The notes under the pieces: model-generated
Databases searched by the model: none
What the model saw: only the letters and a program-made list of their open reading frames with translations
Told to the model about the DNA's origin: nothing
Part shown: positions 26,237 through 34,672 of the stretch, in pieces
Layout: the number at the start of each line of letters is the position of its first letter
How positions within the stretch are numbered: the first letter of the stretch is position 1
NCBI GenBank assembly: GCA_030066775.1
Contig: JASJAY010000073.1
Span: forward strand, 25,680 to 89,679
Direction: 5' to 3'
DNA length: 64,000 nt
Origin: Planctomycetota bacterium
GTDB lineage: Bacteria > Planctomycetota > PLA2 > JAEUHO01
Translations under genes and position numbers: made by a program

Positions 26237-26314
26237 GTACCGGGGAAAACTGCGGCAAGTTGCGACCGTGACGTGACCGCCACGGTCACAGCTTGCCGCA
26301 GTTTTCCCCGGTAC
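26237..26314. repeat. 78-nt near-perfect palindrome (terminator or mobile-repeat candidate)
   Basis: Two 23-bp arms (26237-26259 and 26292-26314) are exact inverted copies starting GTACCGGGGAAAACTGC. Inside them a second pair GACCGTG/CACGGTC (26264-26270, 26281-26287) continues the stem with a single C-A mismatch and a 10-nt loop. The RNA would form an exceptionally stable hairpin 12 nt after the clpC stop. There is no T-run after it. CAGCG occurs just outside both arms, which could be a short target duplication. It may be a terminator, an mRNA 3' stabiliser or a MITE/REP-type element. Confidence 0.7.
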
Positions 26315-26424
26315 CAGCGCTGCGCGTTTCTGACGGCGGGATTACGGATAGGCTGCGCCGGCCCCGCATGCGGACGAACCGGCGGGGATACTGGCCGTTT
26401 GCGTCTGTACGTGGAGCCCGCGCG

Positions 26425-27609
26425 ATGAACGACAAGCTCGCCCTGTCCTTCTCCGTCGCCACCTTCGTCGCGGCCGTGGGCATGATCTTCTTCCTGCGCC
26501 AGACCACCGACCGGCTGGCCCAGGTCGAGCAAGCCGTCGAGCAGATCCAGACGGCCCCGCGCGGGCGACCCCCGGGTGCCACGCCCCGCGGTGCGCCGGG
26601 CGACGCGAGCCCCGCCGTTCCGGCGAACGACGCCCTCGCCTCGAAGGACGCGCTGAAGAAGCTCGACCACCTGATCGAGCGGATGCAGCAGCTCGAGGAC
26701 GACAGCTACGACACCTACAACGAGATCGCGACCGACCTGCTCCAGATCAAGAAGGAGATCGGGCGCATCAAGCACACGACGCGCCGGATCATCAAGGGCC
26801 TCGGCTCGGGCGCAACGGCCGGCGCCTTCGCGCCGGACCTGCCCCCCGCCGACAAGCCGCTCGACGACGCGGCGCGGCGCAAGCTCACGGACCAGGCGGC
26901 GCAGCTCGGGGTGCTCGTCGAAGACGGCAAGGTCACGGTGCGGGGATTCCTGAACCTCTCGCCCAACACCTCGATGCCGATCGAGTACTTCATCGCGCGC
27001 TTCCCCGAGGCGAGTCACGAGACGCTCGTGCACATCGTCGGGAACAAGACGCCCGAAGAGGTGAACCAGAACCCCTACCAGGCACTCTCGGGCCTCCCCA
27101 CCGCGCTCTACAAAGGCATGCTCGCGGCCGGCTTCGCCGAGGGCAAGCCGGGCCACCCGGATCCCGACGCGAACCCGCAGGATCCGCGCCCGCGCTGGAT
27201 CCTCCCGACCGGCGACACGGTCTACCTCTACGTGAAGTGGATGGAGGGCGAGACGGAGCACGTCGCCCGCGCCACGGACTGGGTCATCGATCCCTCGACG
27301 GGCAATGTGCTGCCCCAGGACTGCCTGAAGTTCACGGGATCGATGCGCTTCGAGGACCCGGAGACGGGCGACCCGGCGATCCTGACCGAGCAGAGCGGCT
27401 TGATCACGAGCGTGTGGCCCAACCGCAGTGCATTGGTGGAGGTCGCCCTCGCCTCGGCTGCCGCCAACAACTACCAGTACAACTTCGCGCGCATCCCCAA
27501 GCCGAAGGAAGAGGGGCAGCTCATGCTCGAGCTGATCTTCTCGCGCACGCCGATGGAGGTGAAGGGCGACGGCGCCCGTCCGGCCATGGACGAGGAGAAG
27601 CCGAAGTAG
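26425..27609 (+). CDS. YdjY-domain membrane-anchored protein
   Basis: A 394-residue protein with an N-terminal hydrophobic anchor (LSFSVATFVAAVGMIFFL), a Pro-rich stretch, a coiled-coil-like region (about 70-125) and a domain beginning VRGFLNLSPNTSMPIEYFI with HETLVHIVGN and ALYKGMLAAGF, which matches my recollection of planctomycete YdjY-domain proteins. The ATG is supported by GGAG 8 nt before it, and a TAGGCT hexamer lies at 26349-26354. It is followed 7 bp later by the next gene. Location is probably periplasmic; role unknown. Confidence 0.7.
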   Translation: MNDKLALSFSVATFVAAVGMIFFLRQTTDRLAQVEQAVEQIQTAPRGRPPGATPRGAPGDASPAVPANDALASKDALKKLDHLIERMQQLEDDSYDTYNEIATDLLQIKKEIGRIKHTTRRIIKGLGSGATAGAFAPDLPPADKPLDDAARRKLTDQAAQLGVLVEDGKVTVRGFLNLSPNTSMPIEYFIARFPEASHETLVHIVGNKTPEEVNQNPYQALSGLPTALYKGMLAAGFAEGKPGHPDPDANPQDPRPRWILPTGDTVYLYVKWMEGETEHVARATDWVIDPSTGNVLPQDCLKFTGSMRFEDPETGDPAILTEQSGLITSVWPNRSALVEVALASAAANNYQYNFARIPKPKEEGQLMLELIFSRTPMEVKGDGARPAMDEEKPK

Positions 27610-27616
27610 CCCCGCG

Positions 27617-28579
27617 ATGACGGAACGCATGCCCACCGCCGTGACGAGCTGGCCCGCGCAAGCGGAGCGCCTCGCGCGCCGCTGCACGCGGCGCGCGCGT
27701 CTCGGCGTGCTGCTGCCGCGGCTCGCCGCGGGCGTGCTGCTGGGCGCGGTCCCGGCTCTCGCGTGCCGCCTCGTGCCGGCATTCGCCCCCGCCGCCCCGC
27801 TCGCGCCATGGTGCGTGCTCGCCGGCGCTGCGATCGGGCTCGTCATGGGTCTGCGCCGTGCCCGCGCCCTCGCGCCCGTCCGCATGGCGGACGCCGCCTG
27901 GGCGCTCGACCGCGTCGGCGCGCTCGATGAGCGCGGCCTCACCGCGGCCACGGTCGAAGGCCCGCGCGGCGCCGAGGCCGCCTGGGCCGCCCCGGCCCTC
28001 GCTACGCCCCCGACGGTGCGGCTGCTGCCGCCCAAGGGACTCGCATTGCTCGTCGGCTCGGTGCTCGTGGCAGGCATCGCCCTCGTGGCGCTTCCGGCGT
28101 CCGCGGCAAGCACCGCGGAGAGCGACGCGGCACCGGCAACCGCCGCCGCGCCCGCAGCCCCCGCCGCGGCGTCGGCCGCGGCCCCGCCGGCCGACACGGC
28201 GGCCTCGTTGGAAGACGCCGCGGTCGAGACGGAAGCCGTCGGCGCGCGCGCCGAGGCCGTGGCCCGCGCCCTCGAGCTGCCGACGGACGAGCTCGTGGAC
28301 CCCGCGGACCTCGCCGACCGGCTCGCGGACCCGGAGCTCCGGAAGGCGGCGGCCGACGCAGCGGCCGGGACGCCGCTGGAATCGGCCTTCGCGAGCGGCG
28401 GCAACGTCGCCGAGCGCCTCGCCCGCGCGCTCAACAACACGCTCGGTCCGGCCGACCGGGCCGAAGACCAACGACGGGACGCGGTGGCGCTCCGGGCATT
28501 GGACCCGCGCGCACCGGTTCCGCCGCACCGCAGGGACGTGGTGGAGCGGTACTACGAGCTCGAAGGAGATCGACGATGA
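27617..28579 (+). CDS. Alanine-rich three-TM membrane protein
   Basis: A 320-residue protein with a basic N-terminus and three hydrophobic segments (LAAGVLLGAVPALACRLV, WCVLAGAAIGLVMGL, GLALLVGSVLVAGIALVAL). An Ala/Pro-rich low-complexity linker (about 155-195) and a helical acidic C-terminal region follow. The closing PPHRRDVVERYYE resembles the C-terminal tail of planctomycete membrane proteins associated with vWA/DUF4175-type operons, but I cannot assign a family. The stop overlaps the ino1 start (ATGA). Confidence 0.65.
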   Translation: MTERMPTAVTSWPAQAERLARRCTRRARLGVLLPRLAAGVLLGAVPALACRLVPAFAPAAPLAPWCVLAGAAIGLVMGLRRARALAPVRMADAAWALDRVGALDERGLTAATVEGPRGAEAAWAAPALATPPTVRLLPPKGLALLVGSVLVAGIALVALPASAASTAESDAAPATAAAPAAPAAASAAAPPADTAASLEDAAVETEAVGARAEAVARALELPTDELVDPADLADRLADPELRKAAADAAAGTPLESAFASGGNVAERLARALNNTLGPADRAEDQRRDAVALRALDPRAPVPPHRRDVVERYYELEGDRR

Positions 28580-29847
28580 CGTCCCGGCACGACGCGACAC
28601 AGGACGGCGGACGACGCAAGACGGGGGTGTGGCTCATCGGCGCCTGCGGCGCCGTCTCGACCCTCACCATCGTGGGCGCCCGCGCCGTAGCGCGCGGCTT
28701 CCGCAAGCCCGTCGGCCTCCTGACCGAGACGCCGCTGCTCGACGGCCTCGACCTCCCCGCACTGGACGACCTCGTCTTCGGCGGCCACGAGATCCGCGAC
28801 ACGGACCTGCACTGCTCCGCGGCCGAGTTCGCCGAGCGCGCCGGCATCCTCGATCCCGCCCTGCTGCAGGTCCTGCGCGAGGACCTGCGCGCCGTCGACC
28901 GCGACATCAAGCCGGGCTATCTCGTCAACCCGAGCGGCGCCGTGCAAGAGCTCGCCACGCGCGGAAACGTCGGCACGGCCGACACCGCCGGTGAGATCGT
29001 GGATGCCATCCAGGCCGACCTGCGCGCCTTCCAGCAGAAGCACGACCTCGAGACGGTCGTCGTGATCAACGTCTCGAGCACCGAGCCGCCCGCCGGCCTC
29101 CCGATCGAGTTCGCCGACCTCGACGCCTTCCGCGCCTGCCTCGACGAGCCGGCCCCGCGCGCCGGGCTCACGAGCAGCGTCCTGAACGCATACGCGGCGC
29201 TCGACCTCGGCTTCCCCTTCGTCAACTTCACGCCCTCGCCCGGCAGCACGATCCCCGCGCTCGCGCAGCTCGCCGAGGAGCGCGGCGTGCCCCACATGGG
29301 CGCCGACGGCAAGACCGGTGAGACGCTGGTCAAGACCGCCCTCGCCCCCCTCTTCGCGGGCCGCGCGCTCAAGGTCCTCTCCTGGGAGGGCTACAACATG
29401 CTCGGCAACCGCGACGGCTTCGTGCTGAACGACCCCGACGCGCGCGAGAGCAAGACGCGCTCGAAGGACCGCGCGGTGAAGCAGATCCTCGGCGACGAGG
29501 ACACGCACAGCCAGGTCACGATCGACTACGTCCCGAGCCTCGACGACTGGAAGGTCGCCTGGGACTACATCCACTTCGAGGGCTTCCTCGGCACGCGCAT
29601 GTCGATGCAGTTCACCTGGCAGGGCAACGACAGCGCCCTCGCCGCGCCGCTGGTGCTCGACCTCGCACGCCTGGCCTCGTTCGCGCGCTCCCAAGGCGAG
29701 CGCGGCGTCATGACGCACACCGCCGCCTACTTCAAGAGCCCCGCCGGCACCGAAGAGCAAAACTTCGTCAAGCAGCTCGGCCTGCTCGAGGCCTACGTCG
29801 CGAAGCACCGTGCGCTCAAGGCCAAGCAGAAGAAGGCACGCTCGTAG
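28576..29847 (+). CDS. ino1: Inositol-3-phosphate synthase
   Basis: A 423-residue NAD-dependent enzyme converting glucose 6-phosphate to inositol 3-phosphate, the first step to inositol lipids and osmolytes. Visible motifs are the Rossmann start LIGACGAVSTLTIVGA, VVVINVSSTEPP, NFTPSPGSTIPAL, GADGKTGETLVKT (active site), SWEGYNMLGNRDG and KSRSKDRAVKQIL-type phosphate-binding residues (TRSKDRAV). The length fits prokaryotic members of the family. It overlaps the upstream membrane-protein gene by 4 bp. Confidence 0.92.
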   Translation: MTSRHDATQDGGRRKTGVWLIGACGAVSTLTIVGARAVARGFRKPVGLLTETPLLDGLDLPALDDLVFGGHEIRDTDLHCSAAEFAERAGILDPALLQVLREDLRAVDRDIKPGYLVNPSGAVQELATRGNVGTADTAGEIVDAIQADLRAFQQKHDLETVVVINVSSTEPPAGLPIEFADLDAFRACLDEPAPRAGLTSSVLNAYAALDLGFPFVNFTPSPGSTIPALAQLAEERGVPHMGADGKTGETLVKTALAPLFAGRALKVLSWEGYNMLGNRDGFVLNDPDARESKTRSKDRAVKQILGDEDTHSQVTIDYVPSLDDWKVAWDYIHFEGFLGTRMSMQFTWQGNDSALAAPLVLDLARLASFARSQGERGVMTHTAAYFKSPAGTEEQNFVKQLGLLEAYVAKHRALKAKQKKARS

Positions 29848-29870
29848 CCAAGAGCGTATCGGCTACTTGG
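29844..29870. terminator. Weak hairpin between convergent genes
   Basis: GTAGCC/GGCTAC (29844-29849, 29861-29866) and the competing CCAAG/CTTGG (29848-29852, 29866-29870) can form short stems at the junction of ino1 and the convergent gene. There is no T-run on either side, so termination is only a guess from position. Confidence 0.2.
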
Positions 29871-31302
29871 TCAGCGTGATGGCCCAGCCTTCGTCTTCGT
29901 CTTCGCTGCCGACGACGCAGCCCTCGTCGGTGACGCGGTAGGGCACCGCGGAACCGTCGAGCGAGCCGACGGGAAGCGCCTCGAGCACATCCGGGACGAG
30001 CGCATCGAGAGACGCCGGGAAGCTGCCGTGCTCGAGCGCGTGGATGCGCAGCGCTGTGGCGACGATCGCGGCGTGGCGCCGCGTCTCCATCCGGTAGACG
30101 TGCCGGAACGTCATCGGGACGACGGCCGTGCCCATGTGCGCCAATACCTCACCGGACAACCGCACGGCGCTGGCGCCGCCCGTCGCGATCGCCTCTGCGG
30201 CCTGTTTCACCTTCCCTAGGGGTGTGCCGATCTCGTCGCTCAACGCTTTGATGCGTGCCTTCGTCTCGGCCGCGTCCTGCTCGAGCGCCTCGAACGAACC
30301 GCCATCGGGCTCTCGCAGCAGCATCGCCACCTCGTCGTAGCGCACATTGATCGCGCGCAAGGCAGGGTGCACGCCTGCCCCGGCCTGGACGACGCCAGGC
30401 TGACGCAGGAACCCATCGAGCATCATGTAGCGGTCGAAGACGTCGACGTCGCCGAGATAGGGGCGGGGCGCAGGCACAGCCCGCAGCACCGAGAGCATCT
30501 CGCGCACGCGCGCTGCGTCGGGAGCCCTCTTCTCGAGAAGATAGCGAACCCGGGCAACGGCCTGCTGCTGGTAGGTTGCGGACAGCAGGCGCCCCATGGA
30601 ACCCGCTTGGTCTTCGATCAGGACGGAGAGGCGTACCAGTGCCGCGGTGTCTGGCCACGCGCGAGCGGCGTCGCCATCCACGACGGCCAGGGCTGCGCGC
30701 ATGGACAGCGCTTCGATCGGGTCCTGTAGCGCCTGAGCGGGCAGCGCCATGCCGATCAGACCTGCTCCAGGGTCGAACACGACGGGCCACCACAGCGCAG
30801 GACGGCGGGTCGCCTCGACGAGCTGGTCCAGCACCTCCTGATTCGTGGCGAACCACGCACGCAGGGCGTCCGAGGGCGCCCAGTCCTCCTCGTCCGCACC
30901 CTCGTTGGCCGGGTCGACCGCCTCGTCGAGGGACCAGAGCTCGGCCTGCACCTCGTCGGCCGCAGGCACAAAGCCACTCTCTTCAGGCAGGTCGTCCGGC
31001 GCGCCGATCCGCCGCAGCGTCGCTTCGACGCCGCCCACCAGCGCATTCGTGCCGAGCACCCGCAGCAGCGGGATGGCCGCGTTCTCCTCCGCGGGCGGCG
31101 GCGTGACGTCGTTGAGGACGGCGAGGTAGTCGGGGCGGCCATCCTCGGTGCGCGGTCCCAGGATGCGCGTCGTGTCCTCCGCGAACACGAGCGGCCCCCT
31201 CTCGAGCGGCTCGAGCTTCCGTCCGTCCCCCAGCGTCGTGAGCCCGAGCACGGCGAGGCCCGCGAGCAGCAGTCCTCCGAGGATCCACGTCCAACGCCCC
31301 AT
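29863..31302 (-). CDS. Secreted or anchored protein of unknown function
   Basis: A 479-residue protein with an N-terminal signal-anchor (WILGGLLLAGLAVLGLTTL). Most of it is helical with no motif I recognise. The C-terminal 60 residues (IVATALRIHALEHGSFPASL, LVPDVLEALPVGSLDGSAVPYRV) look like the pilin-type/DUF1559-like tail found on many planctomycete secreted proteins. The ATG has no Shine-Dalgarno; a TAGGAT hexamer ends 7 nt before it, fitting a leaderless start. It is divergent from the carboxypeptidase-regulatory-like gene. Confidence 0.7.
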   Translation of the reverse strand: MGRWTWILGGLLLAGLAVLGLTTLGDGRKLEPLERGPLVFAEDTTRILGPRTEDGRPDYLAVLNDVTPPPAEENAAIPLLRVLGTNALVGGVEATLRRIGAPDDLPEESGFVPAADEVQAELWSLDEAVDPANEGADEEDWAPSDALRAWFATNQEVLDQLVEATRRPALWWPVVFDPGAGLIGMALPAQALQDPIEALSMRAALAVVDGDAARAWPDTAALVRLSVLIEDQAGSMGRLLSATYQQQAVARVRYLLEKRAPDAARVREMLSVLRAVPAPRPYLGDVDVFDRYMMLDGFLRQPGVVQAGAGVHPALRAINVRYDEVAMLLREPDGGSFEALEQDAAETKARIKALSDEIGTPLGKVKQAAEAIATGGASAVRLSGEVLAHMGTAVVPMTFRHVYRMETRRHAAIVATALRIHALEHGSFPASLDALVPDVLEALPVGSLDGSAVPYRVTDEGCVVGSEDEDEGWAITLTK

Positions 31303-31309
31303 GGCGCAG

Positions 31310-31315
31310 ATCCTA
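31310..31315 (-). promoter_or_regulatory. TAGGAT -10-like box, leaderless start candidate
   Basis: Read on the minus strand, TAGGAT ends 7 nt before the ATG of the 479-residue protein gene, which lacks a ribosome site. Confidence 0.4.
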
Positions 31316-31374
31316 GCGCGCGCGCAGCGCTCCTGCGTATCCAGGCGCGCGACGCCCGTGCCCTGGGTGATTGC

Positions 31375-31380
31375 TATCGT
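31375..31380 (+). promoter_or_regulatory. TATCGT extended -10-like box, leaderless start candidate
   Basis: TATCGT, preceded by TGC (an extended -10 pattern, TGnTATnnT), ends 6 nt before the GTG start of the downstream gene, which has no Shine-Dalgarno. It shares an 84-bp spacer with the divergent box at 31310-31315. Confidence 0.42.
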
Positions 31381-31386
31381 GGCCGT

Positions 31387-32811
31387 GTGGGGAGACGACG
31401 CGCGTCATTGGTGGCAGCACTGGGCATGGCCCTCGCCCTGCTCTTCGCGCTCTGGCTGGACCGGCGATCCGACGAAGAGGCGGAGCCGCTCGACGACCCC
31501 GCGAGCGCCTCGACGGATGCGGGGGAGGAACCGCCCCTGCTCGTCAGCCGCGGATCGGGTGACGAGCCCCAGGTACGCCGAGAGGATGCGCCGGAGAAGG
31601 AGAAAGGGGCGAAGGACACGCCACCCAAGCGTCCAGCCCTCGCCTATCTCATGGGGCTCGCGCACAAGCGCGACGATCCGGCGCTGCCGAAGGCGCGCGT
31701 GCCGCTGATCGTCGACGTCGTCGATCGCCGGGGGAAGGCCGTCCCGCGCGCGATCGTGAAGGGCACGTGGGGCGAGTGGCACACGCGCGGCTACCACACG
31801 GACGACGAAGGGCGCACGGTGATGCAGCTGCCACCGAACACGCGTGCGCTGGAGGTCGTGGGCCAAGGCGCCCCGAGCACGGGCCACTTCGGGTTCATCC
31901 ACTACCACCCGGTCGTTCCCGGCGCCGCGACGACGAAAGTCGTGCTGCGTCAGAGCATGCCCATCACCGGGCGAGTCACCGTCGGCGGCAAGCCGCCGAG
32001 GGGCGGCTCGGTAAAGGCCTACCGCATGGGACGCCCCACCTTCGAGGACGGCGAACACAAGATCAGCTTCTACCGCAAGGCCGGCCTGGTGCAGTCGGTC
32101 TACGTGAAGCCGGACGGCACCTTCGCGCTCCAGGTTCCCGACGACGCCCAGATCACCTTGGTCTTCTGCGCGAGCGTCGTACCGACGATGCCGCGCGCCG
32201 TCCTTCCGGACGTGACCCCGGGCAGCACGGGCATCGAGCTCGCCGCCACGGCCCCCGAGCGCACGCACACCCAACGCGTGCGCCTCCTCGATCCCGCCGG
32301 TCATCCCGTTCAAGGTGCGATGGTCTCGTTCACCCCGGTCGGCATCTCGCGCATCTATGCCAACAAGACCGACGCCGATGGACGCATCCCGATGGACCTC
32401 GTGCGGAACTGGCTTTACACGGTGCGCGTTGCGGCCGGGTCGAACGAGCACGCACAATGGGCGTCCCATGAATCGGTGATCGCCGCCGGGGATGGAGAGC
32501 ATGAGATCCGCCTCGCTCGAGCCCCGGCGCTCATCGAGGGGACGGTGGTCGACGAGCACGGACGCGGCATGGAGGGCGCGTGGGTGGCCGTCGTGCGCGG
32601 GGGTGAGTACCTGGCGCTCATGCGAGCGGGCAAGGAAGGCCGCTTCTCCGGTTCCTCGAATGCGCCGCCCGGCGAGCGCCTGCACGTCTACGCCCGCTAT
32701 CCCATGGAGTCGCCGACGTCGCGCGGCTACGTCGAGAACGTCGTCGCGGGCGACCCGCTGGTGATCCGTCTCGAGCAGCTCGGGCCGCTCTCGGCCAAGG
32801 ACCTCAAGTAG
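31387..32811 (+). CDS. Membrane-anchored carboxypeptidase-regulatory-like repeat protein
   Basis: A 474-residue protein. An N-terminal segment (SLVAALGMALALLFALWL) anchors it in the membrane, followed by an acidic, low-complexity stretch to about residue 85. Beta-sandwich repeats of the carboxypeptidase regulatory type follow (VDVVDRRGKAVPRAIVKGTW, ITGRVTVGGKPPRGGSVKAY, VRLLDPAGHPVQGAMVSF, EGTVVDEHGRGMEGAWVAVV). Such domains are extracellular adhesion or scaffold modules. The GTG start follows the TATCGT box by 6 nt. Function unknown. Confidence 0.7.
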   Translation: MGRRRASLVAALGMALALLFALWLDRRSDEEAEPLDDPASASTDAGEEPPLLVSRGSGDEPQVRREDAPEKEKGAKDTPPKRPALAYLMGLAHKRDDPALPKARVPLIVDVVDRRGKAVPRAIVKGTWGEWHTRGYHTDDEGRTVMQLPPNTRALEVVGQGAPSTGHFGFIHYHPVVPGAATTKVVLRQSMPITGRVTVGGKPPRGGSVKAYRMGRPTFEDGEHKISFYRKAGLVQSVYVKPDGTFALQVPDDAQITLVFCASVVPTMPRAVLPDVTPGSTGIELAATAPERTHTQRVRLLDPAGHPVQGAMVSFTPVGISRIYANKTDADGRIPMDLVRNWLYTVRVAAGSNEHAQWASHESVIAAGDGEHEIRLARAPALIEGTVVDEHGRGMEGAWVAVVRGGEYLALMRAGKEGRFSGSSNAPPGERLHVYARYPMESPTSRGYVENVVAGDPLVIRLEQLGPLSAKDLK

Positions 32812-32896
32812 CCCGGACACGCATCCGGGCGAGTGGCGCCGGCCCGCGCACCGACACGTCGAAGGGGCATGAGGCGTTCCGGATCTTCTGTCCGCG

Positions 32897-32902
32897 TATC
32901 TT
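32897..32902 (+). promoter_or_regulatory. TATCTT -10-like box, leaderless start candidate
   Basis: TATCTT ends 5 nt before GTG 32908 of the DUF454 gene. The placement decides between that GTG and the ATG three codons later, neither of which has a ribosome site. Confidence 0.4.
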
Positions 32903-32907
32903 CACCC

Positions 32908-33378
32908 GTGCCGACGATGCGCGATAAGCCCGTGGACCCCGCCCTCCCGACCCAGGAACCGATCGCTCCGGAGGCGCGCCCGCAGATCGGCGCGCTGAAG
33001 CGCTGGCTGCTGCTGGGGGTCGGGATGCTCGCCCTGGGCCTGGGCATCCTGGGCGTGATCCTGCCGCTCTTGCCCACCACGCCGCTGATCCTGGCCGCCA
33101 GCGCGTGCTTTGCCGGCGCCTCCCCCACCCTGCATGCGCGCCTGGCCCGGAGCCGCGTCTTCGGCCCCATGATCCAGTCGCGCCCCGGCGGCCGCACCCT
33201 GCCGCGGCGCACCAAGATCGGGGTGATCGGCTTCATCTGGACCTCGATCGGCGCCACGGCGCTCTTCGTCGTGAGCAACCCCTGGATTCGGGTCTCCCTC
33301 GCCGCCATCGCCCTGACAGTGACGATCGTCCTCGTGCGGATCCCGAGCACCCCGGCGGAGCCCAGATCCGAGCCCTGA
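32908..33378 (+). CDS. DUF454 (YbaN-like) inner-membrane protein
   Basis: A 156-residue protein with a polar N-terminus, then the DUF454 core: LGLGILGVILPLLPTTPLIL, ASACFAGASPTLHARLARSR and two further TM helices (VIGFIWTSIGATALFVVS, VSLAAIALTVTIVLV). The LPTTP turn and CFA-S-P motif are hallmarks of YbaN-like proteins, whose role is unknown. I take the GTG at 32908 because of the -10-like box 5 nt upstream; ATG 32917 is the alternative. Confidence 0.8.
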   Translation: MPTMRDKPVDPALPTQEPIAPEARPQIGALKRWLLLGVGMLALGLGILGVILPLLPTTPLILAASACFAGASPTLHARLARSRVFGPMIQSRPGGRTLPRRTKIGVIGFIWTSIGATALFVVSNPWIRVSLAAIALTVTIVLVRIPSTPAEPRSEP

Positions 33379-33395
33379 GCGCCGCGCCGCTCATT

Positions 33396-33452
33396 TTGTC
33401 CAGATATCTATCTTGACAGAGCCGTCAATCTTGGACAGTTTGTCCAAGTCAA
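33396..33452 (+). promoter_or_regulatory. Operator-like inverted repeats before the carotenoid operon
   Basis: This AT-richer patch between the DUF454 gene and crtY holds TTGTCCA (33396-33402), TTGAC-N6-GTCAA (33413-33428) and TTGGACA-N3-TGTCCAA (33431-33447), followed by GTCAA (33448-33452). The TTG-starting half-sites begin 17 and 18 bp apart, about helical repeats. TTGACA at 33413-33418 is also a perfect -35 hexamer, though no good -10 follows at 16-18 bp. The arrangement suggests a dimeric or tetrameric repressor, perhaps a MerR/CarH-type light regulator as known for other carotenoid operons; the regulator gene is not in the window. Confidence 0.5.
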
Positions 33453-33499
33453 ATCCGGAACACGCATCCACCCGCGTGGATCCGGCGAAGGACGGCCAG

Positions 33500-34672
33500 A
33501 TGCCCCCCACCCCGGACAACCCTGCTCTCGTGCTCGTCGGCGCGGGTCTCGCCAACGCCTTGACGGCGCTGGCTGTCCTGGACGCGCGCCCCGATGCCCA
33601 GGTGCACCTGCTGGAGCGCGGCGCCCGCCCCTGCGGTAACCACACGTGGTCCTTCCACGCCACGGACGTGCCGGCCGGCATGACTGGGCTCGTGGACGCC
33701 ATCGCCGAGCACCGCTGGCCGGACTACGACGTGGCCTTCCCGGACGGCAGCCACCGCCGCGTGGACCTCGGCTACGGCTCGATCTCGAGCGATCACCTGG
33801 CCGCCCTGCTCGAGGAGCGGGTCGCGGCGGCGCCGAACGCCACGCTCTCCACCGGCGTCGAGGTCACCCACGTGGACGCCGACGGGGCGACGCTCGCCGA
33901 CGGCACGCGGACCCTAGGCGACCTCGTGATCGACGCGCGCGGCCCGGCGCCCGACCCCACTGCACGCTGCGGCTACCAGAAGTTCTACGGCCTCGAGCTC
34001 GACCTGGACATGCCCCACGGGCTCGAGCGGCCGCTCCTGATGGACGCGACCCTCGAGCAGATCGACGGGTTCCGCTTCCTCTACGTCCTGCCCCTCGGCC
34101 CCACGCGATTGCTCGTCGAGGACACGGTCTTCTCCACCCGGCCCGACCTCCTCAGCGCCGCATGGCGCGCACGTGCCCTGGACGAGGCGGCCGCCCGCGG
34201 CTGGACCCCGCGACGGATCGTGCGCGAAGAGCAGGGCGTCCTGCCCATGCCCTGGCGCGCGAGCGGCCCTCAGCTCCAGCAGACGGGACCGTTCGATGCC
34301 GGGTACCGCGGCCAGTGGTTCCATCCCGCCACCGGGTACTCCGTACCGGTCGCCCTGCGCGTTGCGGCGCTCGTCGCCGAGCACGCGGACGACCCGGCGC
34401 GACTGTTCGAGACCGAGGCGTACCGGCGCCTCGTGAAGCGTGAGCAGAAGCAGTCCCGCTTCGCGCGCTTCCTCAACCGGCTGCTGTTCACGGGCGTCTC
34501 GCCCGAGACGCGTTGGACGGTGTTCCGACGCTTCTACCGCCAGCCGGAGCACGTGATCGCGCGCTTCTACGCGCTGACCCTCAAGCCCACCGACCGCGCG
34601 CGCATGCTCGTCGGTCGACCGCCCAAGGGGTTCTCGCTCAAGAGCGCCCTTGCCGGGAGTGCCATCGGATGA
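33500..34672 (+). CDS. crtY: Lycopene beta-cyclase
   Basis: A 390-residue flavoprotein that cyclises both ends of lycopene to beta-carotene. The FAD-binding start ALVLVGAGLANALTALAVL and the family signature PCGNHTWSFH are clear, with IDARGPAP and FHPATGYSVPVALRVA (substrate end) further on. It is the first gene of the crt operon. The ATG at 33500 has GAAGGA upstream; an earlier in-frame TTG at 33413 lies inside the operator region and is rejected. The stop overlaps crtE (ATGA). Confidence 0.93.
   Translation: MPPTPDNPALVLVGAGLANALTALAVLDARPDAQVHLLERGARPCGNHTWSFHATDVPAGMTGLVDAIAEHRWPDYDVAFPDGSHRRVDLGYGSISSDHLAALLEERVAAAPNATLSTGVEVTHVDADGATLADGTRTLGDLVIDARGPAPDPTARCGYQKFYGLELDLDMPHGLERPLLMDATLEQIDGFRFLYVLPLGPTRLLVEDTVFSTRPDLLSAAWRARALDEAAARGWTPRRIVREEQGVLPMPWRASGPQLQQTGPFDAGYRGQWFHPATGYSVPVALRVAALVAEHADDPARLFETEAYRRLVKREQKQSRFARFLNRLLFTGVSPETRWTVFRRFYRQPEHVIARFYALTLKPTDRARMLVGRPPKGFSLKSALAGSAIG

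Noticed and set aside
33413..33499. TTG start giving crtY a 29-residue extension
   Set aside because: It would begin inside the operator-like repeats; ATG 33500 has a ribosome site and starts the FAD fold.
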